Origin: Seriola aureovittata
Lineage: Eukaryota; Chordata; Actinopteri; Carangiformes; Carangidae
Length of the DNA: 64,000 nucleotides
Assembly: GCF_021018895.1 (NCBI RefSeq)
Contig: NC_079374.1
Location: 9,463,712-9,527,711, forward strand
Reading direction: 5' to 3'
Below are positions 1 through 12,330 of this stretch, in pieces. The notes beneath the pieces were generated by a model. It did no database searches, was not told where the DNA came from, and saw only the letters and a program-made list of their open reading frames with translations. The position numbers and the translations under genes were made by a program. Each line of letters opens with the position of its first letter. Position 1 is the stretch's first letter.

Positions 1-1589
1 GGAGACCTGGCAGAGAAGTGTATTATCATGCATTTTTAGAGCTTGACTCTGTCTCTTAATTTCTTCCAACTTCATGGAAGTGCAAAAAAACAAAAAAAAA
101 ACAGACCCTATTTGCTACCTTGCTAACTTATTCTCAGGCTATGGGTGGACACACCTGTAAGGTACCTCACCCTGCTGCACAAAATCACCCATAAAATTAA
201 AAAACTTAAATCATTTAGGTCTTTGTATGGATTAAACAAACAAGATACAATATAATGTGTATGCTAGTGAGCAAATAAGTGTATTTCCCAAAATGTCTAA
301 ACTATTCCTTTAACTAAGGCCTGTAACTAATGACAGTGCTCTGTGGCTCTGGAGAGTTGTGTTATATGGAATATTCCTTTCCATAGCTTGATAGTAATCG
401 CAACAATGAGCTAAAGAATGAGCAGGACGGTCGGGGTGAATGCATGTTGTCAGAGCACAGGGCAAACAGCAGGATGTGACCACACACAGGCACTGCAGAA
501 TTTAGGTGCTGAAAGGTCAGAGGTTAAATGACTATCCTGACTTGCTATTTAACAGATATCAGCTTGGAGCTTCACACAAATTGTATATTCCCACATGCAT
601 GTTACAGTATTGTAAACATGCTGCAGCACACACTCACATACACTGAGGTTGATCCTAACATACAAATATTTCTTATGATGCTGACTCCACTCATAGTGCC
701 TTGCTTCACCGTTATCTGCTGTTTTTAACTAGACAAGAGAAAAAATACAGACATGTTTCTCACTAGGTGAAAGGGTAAGGTATTGGGCTATAAACACAGG
801 TGCCTGCTGAAAGGCATTGTGGGCAGAGTATCTACAGTGAGGTGTTAGTATGTGTGGAATGCTCATGGGACTCAGTGTTGACCTGGGACAAACAGATAGC
901 ATGCTGGGATGCAGCATATGGGGACAAGAGAGCTCTTGCTTCTGCAGTTTGCCAGGCCTCCTAAGTGTTGATCGTTGGCAACAGTGCAGCCAGAAAACAG
1001 AGTATTTGTAAGAGGGCGAGGTCAGTACCTAAAGAAAATGAAATATTTATGCATTTGATGCACTCAAAAGAAGACAAACGTCTTATTACTATTAATGAAT
1101 AATGAAAACAAGATGACACTGATTAACTCAGTGCCAAATCTAGTGCTAAATCTAAAATGATAGATCCAAGAAAACAGGATAGACAGAGCAGGTTCTCTTC
1201 CCTAACGTTTTTTCTTCCTCTTTTCTTTGCCATGGTACCATGTCAAACAATACAACCAATAAGTACACAGTAAGTGAATTCACAGCCTGTTTCACTTCAT
1301 TTCATGCATTTTATGCTCTGAAACCAATCCGCCCATCATGGTTTGTGTCAAACGGTGCTCAGCTTACACAAAAGCACTATTTAATGTCTACCTTGTGACT
1401 GAACGCACATTGAAATAATCTGTATAATGACTGTAAATGTTGGCACTCCTCGTAGCTGGGGAGAACAGCTAATGTACAGTCCACAGTCCCAAATGGCCCA
1501 TATATTAGGCAGCCCACTGCACTACCCTGTGTTATTTAACACTACACAGACTGTTGCCATCATTAAATGTCAAACCAAGGGCTCTGACA

Positions 1590-1611
1590 TGGCATGCATG
1601 CATGCATGCCA
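1590..1611. repeat. Perfect 22-bp palindrome of (ATGC)n
   Basis: The sequence runs TGGC, then ATGC repeated, then CA, and is its own reverse complement over all 22 bases. It could be a short tetranucleotide repeat that is self-complementary by nature. No gene lies beside it. Confidence 0.7.
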
Positions 1612-1984
1612 GGTATAATATGCTTGAAACAAATGCAGCTCTGAAATTTATTCTAAAAACTGTGACCTTTATTTGTGCCATTTGGTTTGTTTCAATTTTT
1701 GAACAATTTCACCCACATAAACTTGACATACCATGTATTTTATGACATGGGTCAGTTCTTCAATCAAGGAAAAGGATTCTCCTGGAGTTTAAAGATAATT
1801 ACATGACATTATCTGCAAATTATATATACAGAGGTCCATGTATGAACTATCTCAGATGAATTATACTTCTCATGCACCTACAGAGTGTTAGTTGGCATTT
1901 GTTTGGTATTATTGCCCTAGGTTTAAAACTGCAATAAACTAACATATAGTTAACTTATAGTTAGAGTTGTAACAGCAGTAGTAG

Positions 1985-2045
1985 TGGATAGAGTAGAGTA
2001 CTTTATTAATCCCAAATGGAAATTGCAAATAAACATCAGTAGAAC
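1985..2045. repeat. Possible retroposon tail with TTTATTAATCCC motif
   Basis: The stretch after gatagagtagagta reads ctttattaatcccaaatggaaatt. From memory this resembles a tail common to many fish LINE/SINE copies (ctttattgatcccnnngggaaatt). Only the short tail is recognisable, so the parent family is not assigned. Confidence 0.4.
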
Positions 2046-4509
2046 ACACAAACAATAGAAAATGAAGCAATCCAAACAAATTCAGTCAAGTGACCAGATG
2101 GCCAGATCAACATCCTAGGAAGCCTTGGGCCAAAAATATATTGTTAGACCCCTACTGACCCTCACTATACATGGTACTTTCATTATTTCCCCAGGCACCC
2201 AGATACCAGGTTGGTTGACTGAAAAAGTAAATGCTAATATTTTTGATATTTGTTTAATTGTATGTAATATAATGTATTTTTTAAGCAAAAGATTCCTGGT
2301 ACCTGGGACTCTGTTACCAGCCTCTCAATTGTGAGTATTTGCTACCAGTTTTATATTATAGGAAACTCAACATATTTGGGTTCTTGAGTGGTGGTCAGAA
2401 AGAAAGTATTTAAAAAACTACTACTTTGGGCTTCAGGGAATAATGATGGGCAAATGAGAAAAAACTGTCAGGTCTCAGGTGTACTGATAGATAAAGCACA
2501 ACATTACAATAATCAATCAATACAAACAGCTAAGATCTTAACAACAAGATGGAGGATGGAGTATCTGTCATAGTTGATATTCTATTTCTAATCCTACTAC
2601 TTCTCAAATTAAATCTCTGTTGAATAGCCAGTGACTAAAGATTAAGATTTATTCAAAGATCCAGTATGTAATGGCATAGCCCACTGTTCCTCTGTGTCTT
2701 TACAAAACCTTTAACGCTATATTTGTTAAGTCCACTGAATCATCTTTTTTCCCCAAACACCTTAAGCAATATCAGTTAAGCGCATGTCAAGATGGGCACG
2801 AGGCAAAATCAGTTTGAGAGTAACTGAAATCTTTGGCAGGAGCTGGATATCATACTAAAACAAAGAGGTTTTGAGAAAACCAAACCAAGCCCAACTGTGT
2901 TGATGTGTATGCCAAAAAGCCTCTCTAGTTCTCAGGTTTTGTAAACTGTTGTAACTGTTCGCTTCGCTGGAGTGAAAATTCACCACCAAAGCCAAACCAC
3001 CCCTACAGTCACTACATTCATACAGATGAGATATTGCCCAAGTTTACCGCAGAAAAGGATCAGAGAGCAAACTGGACAAAATTAGACCTGTTTTAGGTTA
3101 CCTACAGCGTTTTCTTTAGCTTGGAGACACCAAATTAGACCAGATGAATAGGAATACAGCAACTCAGGTAATGTCCAAATTTAAATAAGTCACATTAAAA
3201 GATCCCCTGCAATCCTTGACGACATGTTACCTCAACTAAAAATGATTCAAATGACTTCCATCCGGTGAGTATATAGGTAATGCAACATGGAAATCAAAAA
3301 TGAGCCGAGGGGTTCAGGACCCATTTGCAAATGTGAATTGGTGCCAGGCCAATCAACGTGTGTAGAGCTCACACATCTGTGTCAACCCAAACAAGTCCTA
3401 CCACTTTACCACTCCATTCCTTACACTACTAGTATCTTCATTTTAGAGATAAATGAGGGGCGAGTTATGAGCATCACTGTATATTGTAACTCCATAGGAG
3501 CAGTAGCCTACTGTCTGACTTCCCTCTCTCTCGTCATTCTCTGTCAATCACTGATGTATTCTTGGGCTGCAAGTTACTACTTGGGAGACCCCACAATAAA
3601 ACCTATATTGTAAACAATGTGGAGCCGCCCTGAAACACACATAACACATATGCAAACATCTTCTATACACAGCACAAGGGAGCTGAGAATGGACAGACGG
3701 ACCTCCTACAAGTTGACCTTTGAACTGGTACCGTAACAAACTAAACTGCCTTGAATGATGTATGGCCTGCATGAAAACTGTTTTTTACTATTTGGGTTAA
3801 GAAATTAATTTTCCCCCTAACGGATGTCCTCCATTCTTCCTCTGAAGCCGACTCAATGGGCAGAGTTGATGGTTAGACCAGAATATCTTAAAAAACATGA
3901 AGTCTAGGGCTGGCTGCCAGAAAGATGAAACCTTTTATTGTGTGTTTGAATAATAAATGAATTGGCCTGGAAAAGTTTACACGAGGTGCTCATGCAGAAT
4001 GAAAAAGAAAATACACAGCACCTGGACAAGGAATGTGTCCAGAAAGCCAAGAATGGATCCTGGGCAGTCAGAGAGAGCTAGTCCATGCAGCTCAGGTCCA
4101 AATATTTCAGCCACAAGAAAAGCTCTGGGCCTTGAACCAAAACTCGATATTGCCAAACACTTTTCAAGGCAGAAAAACCACAGTTAAAACTCTGTCCCAG
4201 TTCTAGAAGATTCAAACTGAAATTTTGTCACAGATCAAAACAAGAACCATAGCTTGTAAAACTCTTACATTAAAATACCTCAATCACATACTGTAAATCT
4301 GTACGTTAGTGAACACTGAGAGATGAGAAAAACAAAAACATGTGCACACTGTAATATTATCCATCATAACACCACTAACTACAGACTAATATAAAGCTGA
4401 ATCAACACCTCTCTTTCACAATGTTATAAACAATCAAAACTGATATTATATATCAAAAAGCATTTATTTCTATGTACAGGGAGTTTCTATTTTTCAGTCT
4501 GCGGGTTTT

Positions 4510-4810
4510 CATCATCAATTAATCTATTTATGTATTTATAATCTCTTACTTCTTTGATTTATCAACTAATCATTTGTACTATAAAATGTCAAAAAATAGT
4601 TTGAAATGCGCGTCACAATTTCCCTGAGTACAAGGTGTCACAGATAAAGTCTGAAAGTATTTAATTTACAGTAATCCACACCAAAGAAAAGCATCAATCA
4701 TCACATTTGAATCCAGAGAATGGGATTTTTGCTCGATAAATGACTGAAACAATTACTGTGCAAATCCAGAGTACTGCATCGTTCAACAAATGGTTCATTC
4801 ATTTTTACAG
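4510..4810. repeat. Degenerate AT-rich MITE-like repeat (copy 1)
   Basis: The text moves from catcatcaattaatc through ataaaatgtcaaaaaatag and cacaatttccctgagt to a segment with aatgggattttt and ataaatgactgaaacaatta. The same order of words recurs near 16530, 20610, 21885, 36345 and 53840. I recall a common teleost non-autonomous repeat with this structure (taatcgatta-type ends, an ataaaatgtcagaaaa core). Edges are approximate and no target duplication was found. Confidence 0.45.
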
Positions 4811-7379
4811 CAGAATTCATTTGATCTCATTTATATAAACGAGAAAAGGGCCATCCATGTGATGTTGAGTTTTGTGGATGTCATCACTACATACTTGCAT
4901 GTGTGAGGCCTGTAAAGTTTATAGAAGATGGTCCAGCGATCTCTCATCACCTTTGTCTACCACATCCTAATTTTTCTTTTTTGACAGCTGATTGGCACAT
5001 TTAGTGAATGTACACCATTATATTAAATATACTACAGAAACATATGTAGGTTAAACCTACACAAGATGTGTAGATATATGTGATGTGAATATGCTCCAGT
5101 GAAAGCCTGAAAGGGATAAAACAGATTTGGAAATAACTAAAGGATGGTGTCTCTCTTTAAAATGGAAAAAATATGTTTGGCCCACTCAGTGATTAGAGGT
5201 TTGTCATAGTGGAACTGACAGTCTTTAATTGAACTTAAGACTTATAAACAGTTGTCTGAGATAAATATAAGTTTGTCTTATTGTAAGTATAAACTGACAG
5301 GAAGGTACAAACAACTCAGAAAAGGGATAGCCCCAGATTTTGAGCCATTGAAAGCATCATCTTATAAAATTGTCTTGTAAAGGTCTCCTTGGCGCAATTC
5401 AACCTCAAAATGTAAAAGATGTCAAGCGATATCAAATCCTCCAATCTAAATGTATGATCTAATAACCACCCTCTTTATATCTCATAGTTTATGTATGTCA
5501 TATAAAACCTGGACCGAGTTAAAATTGATGAGCAAACTAGTTACAGTAGAATTAAAGTTTTTTTAATTGCAAGAGGTTATAGCTGCAGGGAAGTCAAAAT
5601 GGATGGTGGGCATACTGAGCACAGGATTCTGATACTGGAGTCCCAGTTAGTGCAAATAAGCAGTGGAAGATCACTAAACATGATATATTGTTGTTCTTAA
5701 CATGCTTTCTATCAGTGGTTTCTTATTACACCATTTCAGTACATCTTTTAATATTCTATAATGTCTCTTTTGTTTTTTGCAGTGTATTTGTGTATGCACA
5801 TAATGTTGAATGAGCTCCTTGTTCAGTTGTTTATTAATATGTATTCCCAGTGAAGATGGGATCCTAGTTGAGGCAAAATGACACCCATCATTTACATTCA
5901 CCTCTGGTTTGGAGGGTGCTGTGGTTTTCTGATTATTTAGAAAACTAAAGGAAATTCTCCAGGTTAAAAGACAACCATCTGTGCACCGGGTCTGATTACC
6001 GCTGTGGGTATGTCTTCCATAAACTGTCTATTTGTGTGGGGAGGTATGTAGGAAGCTGAATATGTGATGTATGTCGACTGTCCCACTGGAGGGTGCTGTG
6101 GTGTGAACAGACAATGTGGTTAATGGTTGTACAGCGGTGGACCACCAGCCACGATCTCCCTTAAGGCCATGGGGAGGATACTGAGACCAACTCATCAAGT
6201 CACACGTGTTTATTTAATGGAACAAAAAATATGGAAAAACCCAGCAGCTAGAAATCCACATTTCCTTCCACATTTCTAAAACCACAGACAACCACAGACC
6301 CTTAGACACTTAAACTGTACTGTTCCTCTGCCCAACATTTATAATGACGGATGGAGGACGACACATAACTCACAGCACTCATGTATACACTCAGACACTT
6401 GCACACTAACAGAGGTACACATGCATGAAAACACTTGCTGATTCAGTCACTCACTGAAACACACACACATACTCAGTAAGTTGAACATAAATCTAAGCGA
6501 GGACAATAATCATTTAGATCAAATATATTAATCAGTTGAAACACAGGTGTGCAATGCAGCTATACAATATCACACAAATGGTTTTTAAAGACTTCTGATC
6601 TGATTATCAAGGATGTTATGTATCATTGGTCTAGCTTACATCTCCCCCTGCACTTTGTTCTGTGTGAAAAAGGACCAAGGATCTGTTGGCAGAAATCGAA
6701 TATAATATTCATAATTATGTTTTCATTTTATAAAATCACCCAAAACTAAGAATGGTTGTGTTTGCATTATTGAGCCCTGAATATCTACATAGTGAGTGGG
6801 TCCTTATCCATAGAGCCCAGAAAGGACAAATCAAATACTGGCTTTAAGCACAGCCTTTTGCATTTTTATGATACCTAAAGGCCACCAGAGTTTCTCCTAC
6901 AAGCTTGGAAAGGGAGGGTGAGGGGAGGGGTATTCAGTTGGTTACAATCTGCAACCTCACCTCTAGATGCCACTAATTCCTACACATTGGTCCTTTAAAT
7001 GTATAGTATGCTTTGCAAGATATGTGATTTTCATATCCACAAGTTCACAAAGAGCAAAGTACAAGTGCCGCAAATTGGACCAAGGTGCAATACTTGCATA
7101 TATATACTTTGTGACATTACATGTCTGTACACATGCATGCTCACATAGTGTTCACATGCACATTTGTCTAACAACCAAAAAGTTCACGTCAAACTGTAAA
7201 CATCCCAAATAACATACACTACATAACCCAAATTCAAACTAGGCAATATCCTTCATCTTTAACCCTGAGCCTACTTCTACTGCCTTAAAAGACTTAATAT
7301 TATCTCAGATGTAGCTCCTATTGGAATCTACGAGTATCTCACGTAAAATTTAATTTAAATGCAGTCTTACTTGTAGTTA

Positions 7380-7380
<1 letters not shown>

Positions 7381-7459
<79 letters not shown>
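7381..7459. repeat. (CA)n microsatellite
   Basis: About 39 uninterrupted CA units, in intergenic DNA. Confidence 0.97.
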
Positions 7460-7465
<6 letters not shown>

Positions 7466-8962
7466 TCACATGCTGTCCGTATACTTGTCTTAGTAGACTA
7501 AAACTAGACCCTGAGCTAACTTCTAATGATTTATGACCAAAGAAATGTTGCTTTTAACCTAACCTGTAACCCTGAAATATCCTGCAATTAACATGGCCAA
7601 ATAAATGACTTAAAACCTCTGTACACACATATGCATGGTTTTTATTTTTTTATACACTGTATTTGTTGAACACAGTTAAGTCAATTTTCCTGGAGCAATA
7701 ACTCCAAAAACTACAAACACACGACTACAAACGCTCAAATTAACACAAATTCAAACCAGACACAAACCCACAGCCACAATCTCCCCAAATTTCCCAAACT
7801 CAAACAAGACAACATCAATCGCCTAACATCCAAGAGGCTCTGAAGTTAACCTGTAAATTGCAATCTCTTCAAACTTACTTGACCAAAGAAATGAAAAAAA
7901 AAAGAAAAAAAAAAAAAGAAAGAAATTAGGAGGATACTTTGGCCAAGTAACTGTCTGCTTGTCTTTGCCTAAATCCATGCAGAGTCTCACTCAGAACCAG
8001 TGGCTATTTTGCACATATTAGAAACACATTTCAGTTGAGACAGCTGAAGGCTATGTGATGCTTTTTAATCAATGAGAGGGCATAGAAGGATTTCCATGGT
8101 GATTGGTTTGCACTTGTCTGAACCCTATACTGACTCCCAGTGGAGATATTATTTAGTGCACGGATTTTACTGCCAGCAATACAATGACTTGTAAGAACTG
8201 CAACAAAGTTGTCATAGCAACACGTTGAATGAAATTACATTTAATACATTAATACATTAAAATTCTTAATTTCTGATTGTGTGAAAATGCTGTACATCCA
8301 CACTGTCCAGTCTTGAGGGCACTTATTTGGATTCAATATATAGGTCTAATGTAAACCAGTGAGAGTCCTTCCTTTATTCATTTGGAGTCACCATGGAAAC
8401 GCTTGACCCTATGGTCACTGTCAGGACCTTGGATGAATTCTTTGAAGTCCAATGCACTTTGCAGCTGAGTGTGTTAGAATACCAATCAGGTTTCCCCTGC
8501 ATCTGTTGACCTTCTCGAGCTGACCGGTCAAGAACAGCTACATGCTGAGACTTCAAACGTTCGCAGGAAATTCCATTAATTTCCCACAACAACAGGTCAA
8601 TATCATTTATAACCTTGTGCAGTCTGCTCCCTCGTTTATGTCCTTCAAAGGTCGTATTTGCCCATTTCCATTTAGGAGAGAATTGAGGAATATAGATGTC
8701 ATCTACTCTTGAAAGATTTAATTGCACTGCTTTTATGACTGCTATCCTGTTATCCTGTCAGTGGGCAGTAATTTTGTTATTAAATGATCTGGATACATCA
8801 AATAGCAACATTTATTTAGTTCCACAAAGACATCATCAAGAAGTTCAAATGCAACTTCAAGAGTTTGCACTGATGATAGACTCTCTCTCTCTGATAACTG
8901 TGATCACAATTTTTTTTAAGTATGAGTAGCGTAGTGGGTGCGGGCAGATCGATATCTTAAGT

Positions 8963-9325
8963 CAGTGGTGGAGTGCAACTTTTTGGTTTTAAGGTGCTTG
9001 TATCTAACTTGAGAATTTAAGTTTCATACATCTACCCTACTACATTTCAGAAATAATTTAGTTTTTTTACTTCTCTTGGCCCTACATTTACTGACAGGTA
9101 AAGTTACTAGTTTCTTTTCTGATTTTATAAAAATATATTTAACAATTTTATAAATTATAACACTGTGCTATAGCTAAACAGTTTTTTTTACTTGTGACCC
9201 CTTATGAACAAATTCTTTTACTTAAGAATAATTTGAGTATATTTAGCTGATTTTACTTCTATCCTTTTACTTACGTAGGACTTTACTTATGCAGGACCTT
9301 TACTGGTGTTTTTTGTTGTTACCAA
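8963..9325. mobile_element. Degenerate hAT-type MITE (CAGTGGTGG end)
   Basis: The left end is cagtggtggagtgcaac, followed by words typical of a widespread fish MITE: ctactacatttcagaaataat, tactgacaggtaaagttactag and tttacttatgcaggac. The element at 33805-34031 has the same left end. No clear right inverted end is visible near 9325, so this copy is probably truncated or decayed. Confidence 0.55.
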
Positions 9326-10360
9326 AAGTGCAGGAAAGTTTGGTTGTACCTATTATTTCCTGTATTTGTTCCTGAGCTGATTGTTGCCCACACCTGGAGA
9401 AGCAGGTACAGACATAACCAACTAACCATCAATATCATATAAAATAAGCACTGTGAGACAAATGGCCAGCTGTTGCCAACTTGTCATGAGACTTTGTGAC
9501 CACTGAGTGGCACAGTCTCAATTCAGTGGTTTGAGTCTGGTCAACCTCTCTAACAAAATGTGCAGCTTTCCAGCAGGGGTCCTCGCTGTAACAGTTTACC
9601 TGTCTTTATAATGACAGCTGCTTAAAAATATGAATGCTTTAGCGAGTATCACAAAATTGACCAGTTCAGAAATCACTAGTGTGACTCCAAGCCAAAAGAA
9701 AATCTATAATAATACATATCTGGATGTTGTTGGCAAGATAGTAGATCTTTGACATGAGGTATTTACTTCCTGTAAAATAAATCACATGCTAAACAGTCTC
9801 AAGGCAGCATATGATCAATACAAAGACAAGTCATTGTACAGGCAAAACTTCCCGGGCTGAAAATTATGTCATTTATTCCAAGAGTTGGACATAGTTTTAT
9901 GAACAATTTAATGCAATATCATAGAGTAGCCATGCAATAAATAACTACTTCCTAGGCGCTTAAAATGTTGAATATTTGTTGAGAAACATGCTGAATAAAC
10001 TATAGTTTGGGAACAATAAAAAAAAACAAAAAAACATGACTAACAGCACAACAGTAAAACATGGTTAATTGCAATGGATTTTCATGTGGGAGGTGTCCAT
10101 AGTCCATTTGGATCCTCTCAATATAATGTACTGGCTACTGAGTATATTTACTCATGTATAGCCCATATCACATGATATCACGTGAAATATGACCATATTT
10201 GATGTAATAACCATGTTTTATGGTCATTTTTGTGTTTTGTCACCAGTTTGCAGCAAAGTGAGAGGTCATCAAATCTACATACTTGGTTTTTATAATAATA
10301 AAAAAACAACAACAAACATTTTAAGGGAAAATGTCACCCAAACTCATGGGTTGTATTATG

Positions 10361-10408
10361 TTTCTAAAGATAGTTTTAAAAAAAAAAAAAAAAAACTATC
10401 TTTAGAAA
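10361..10408. repeat. 17-bp perfect inverted repeat around an A14 loop
   Basis: The left arm tttctaaagatagtttt (10361-10377) is the exact reverse complement of the right arm aaaactatctttagaaa (10392-10408). The 14 bases between them are all A. The arms are too long for chance, but no gene lies beside them. Confidence 0.85.
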
Positions 10409-10754
10409 TTTAATCTAATATTTTCTGCAGGGATATTCCACTGGGTTGAATTAGGCTGAACATGTATTTATCTTTTGAAAACTGCTTATAGTATATTGGA
10501 TTTTAGGGAAATTTGTAAGAATATCCCATCTTGATACGCCTGCCACTTTGAATATATTGGAATTCCCCTTGTGCAAATGTGTCATAGAAATACAGATAGA
10601 AAATGTAAAAACTAAAAAAAGGGAGGCGAGGGTTGTGTAGAAGTGGACAATTTAAGCATGAGTGAATATTTGGCTCCTTGTCTAAACATTACACTTTCTT
10701 ACACCCTCATGGACATCTGCCTACAGTCTGCACACAGATACTGTATGTGCACAC

Positions 10755-10888
<134 letters not shown>

Positions 10889-11639
10889 GGCCATCCATCC
10901 AGACTTAAAAAAAATCAGAATCATTCGACTTATTACTCATAGGCTACAGGCTAAAAACTGTGTTTGTTGCTACATGTTACTATTGGTTACTCTTGACAGT
11001 TGCATCACATCCAAGCTCTTTGCCAAGTTAGGGTGTATTGTAAAACAATAACAAGTGGATATTTTCTTAAGTCTCTTCACATTGCTTGGTTGGTCTTGGA
11101 CATATGATGTGTGTGCCACCCAGTTTCTGTACAGTCTCACTTTAATAACTCTGTATTGGACCACCTTTCTAACATCCCAGCACATATAGTCTCTTGTGCC
11201 AGATTTGGATGAACACACAACACATTAATGGCGTAATAAAGGGTGGGCGGTTTATTAGCTCAGTCCAAGTCCCAGTGATTGACTAACAACACAATAGTTA
11301 GGCTGATGTTTCTGCTGTTATTCATCGGACATGGAAAGCAGCAGTGCACATTCCCTCATACACTGTACTTATTTTTCGTGGGGCTTAATACTTTTACACG
11401 TCTACATTATAGGGGAAATACATTTTAAAATATGATTTATTAAAGTTTCTGCAAACGACCATCACTGCCACTAGATGTCACGATAGACCACCAGCATCTC
11501 AGACCAAAACAAATGCCTCCTCGACAATACCTCCGACTTCCGTTCCACCTCAACCCCTTCGCCATCCCCTCCCTTCATGTTCTCAGCCCGGTGAAAGCGG
11601 CCACTAAACACACAACAAGAAGCACAATTGAAGAAAGTC

Positions 11640-12330
11640 ATCCTCTGTGCACGAAAGCCAACAAAAAAAAACAACGCAACATCCACCATTAGCCCAAAGC
11701 TAGCATTGCCTTGATATGCTCCACAGCAAAGCCGGCAATAAGCTAGCTAGCGATAGCAACATTTTTGCCTCACACGTTCATACTATGGATAACAGCAAGT
11801 TAGCTAACATTATCATTACCTACCGGCTGGTAACTAGTGAAAACAGACATGTAACTGTGTGTAGCCATTTAATTACTTACATGTGGAGGAGAAGAAAAGG
11901 CCAGTTCCGAGTCGAGCTGGAGCCCCTTAGCTGCTCAGTGTTCTCCATCTTGGTAAAGCGAGGCCAGTGTTGGCTCCAAGGTAGGACTGGGAATTAAATT
12001 CAGCCTTGGACTTACTGGCTTCATGGGGCCGCTACACGAAGGACATTCGCGGAACTAGTAAAGACACCGATGGAGCCTGTCACAACTTTATGGATACTTT
12101 CACGGGCCAACGACCGATGGGGATTTGAGTCGTCTGCCAATCTGCCTGTGCTCTGGGTTTATCTCTTTCTGTAGTGAACCCTGTTTAGATGATGACATGG
12201 CTTCTTCGGTGGAGGATGTTCGGATTGAGGAGGATCCTGAACTCTGCCTACTGCTCTGTGCCATCTTGGATGTGGGCGTTCACTGTGTACATATAGTTTG
12301 ACCAACAGTTTAACAGGAGGGATTCACGTG
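11640..12330 (-). promoter_or_regulatory. Promoter-like region with a possible minus-strand first exon
   Basis: This patch is richer in CG dinucleotides than its surroundings. It contains two CCATCTTGG-type YY1-like words (about 11946 and 12260) and gctagctagc motifs. On the minus strand, ATG at about 11950-11948 opens a short frame (MENTEQLRGSSSTRNWPFLLLH) that runs into a good donor, gtaagt, near 11885. This could be a first exon of an unidentified minus-strand gene or lncRNA whose later exons I could not recognise. A decayed mobile element is an alternative explanation. Confidence 0.25.

Larger units (their letters stand above)
1..8962. other. Intergenic, no gene recognised
   Basis: I see no coding region I can support here. 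Open frames are short (mostly under 80 codons), lack splice-consistent neighbours and resemble no family I know. The longest, 8374-8727 on the minus strand (117 codons), has no recognisable domain and no convincing splice partner. The stretch is AT-rich with a 22-bp palindrome at 1590-1611, a possible LINE/SINE tail near 1985-2040, a degenerate MITE near 4510-4810 and a (CA)n array at 7381-7459. A 15-base word, ggagggtgctgtggt, occurs at 5911 and again at 6088. No promoter or RNA gene is evident. Confidence 0.5.
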
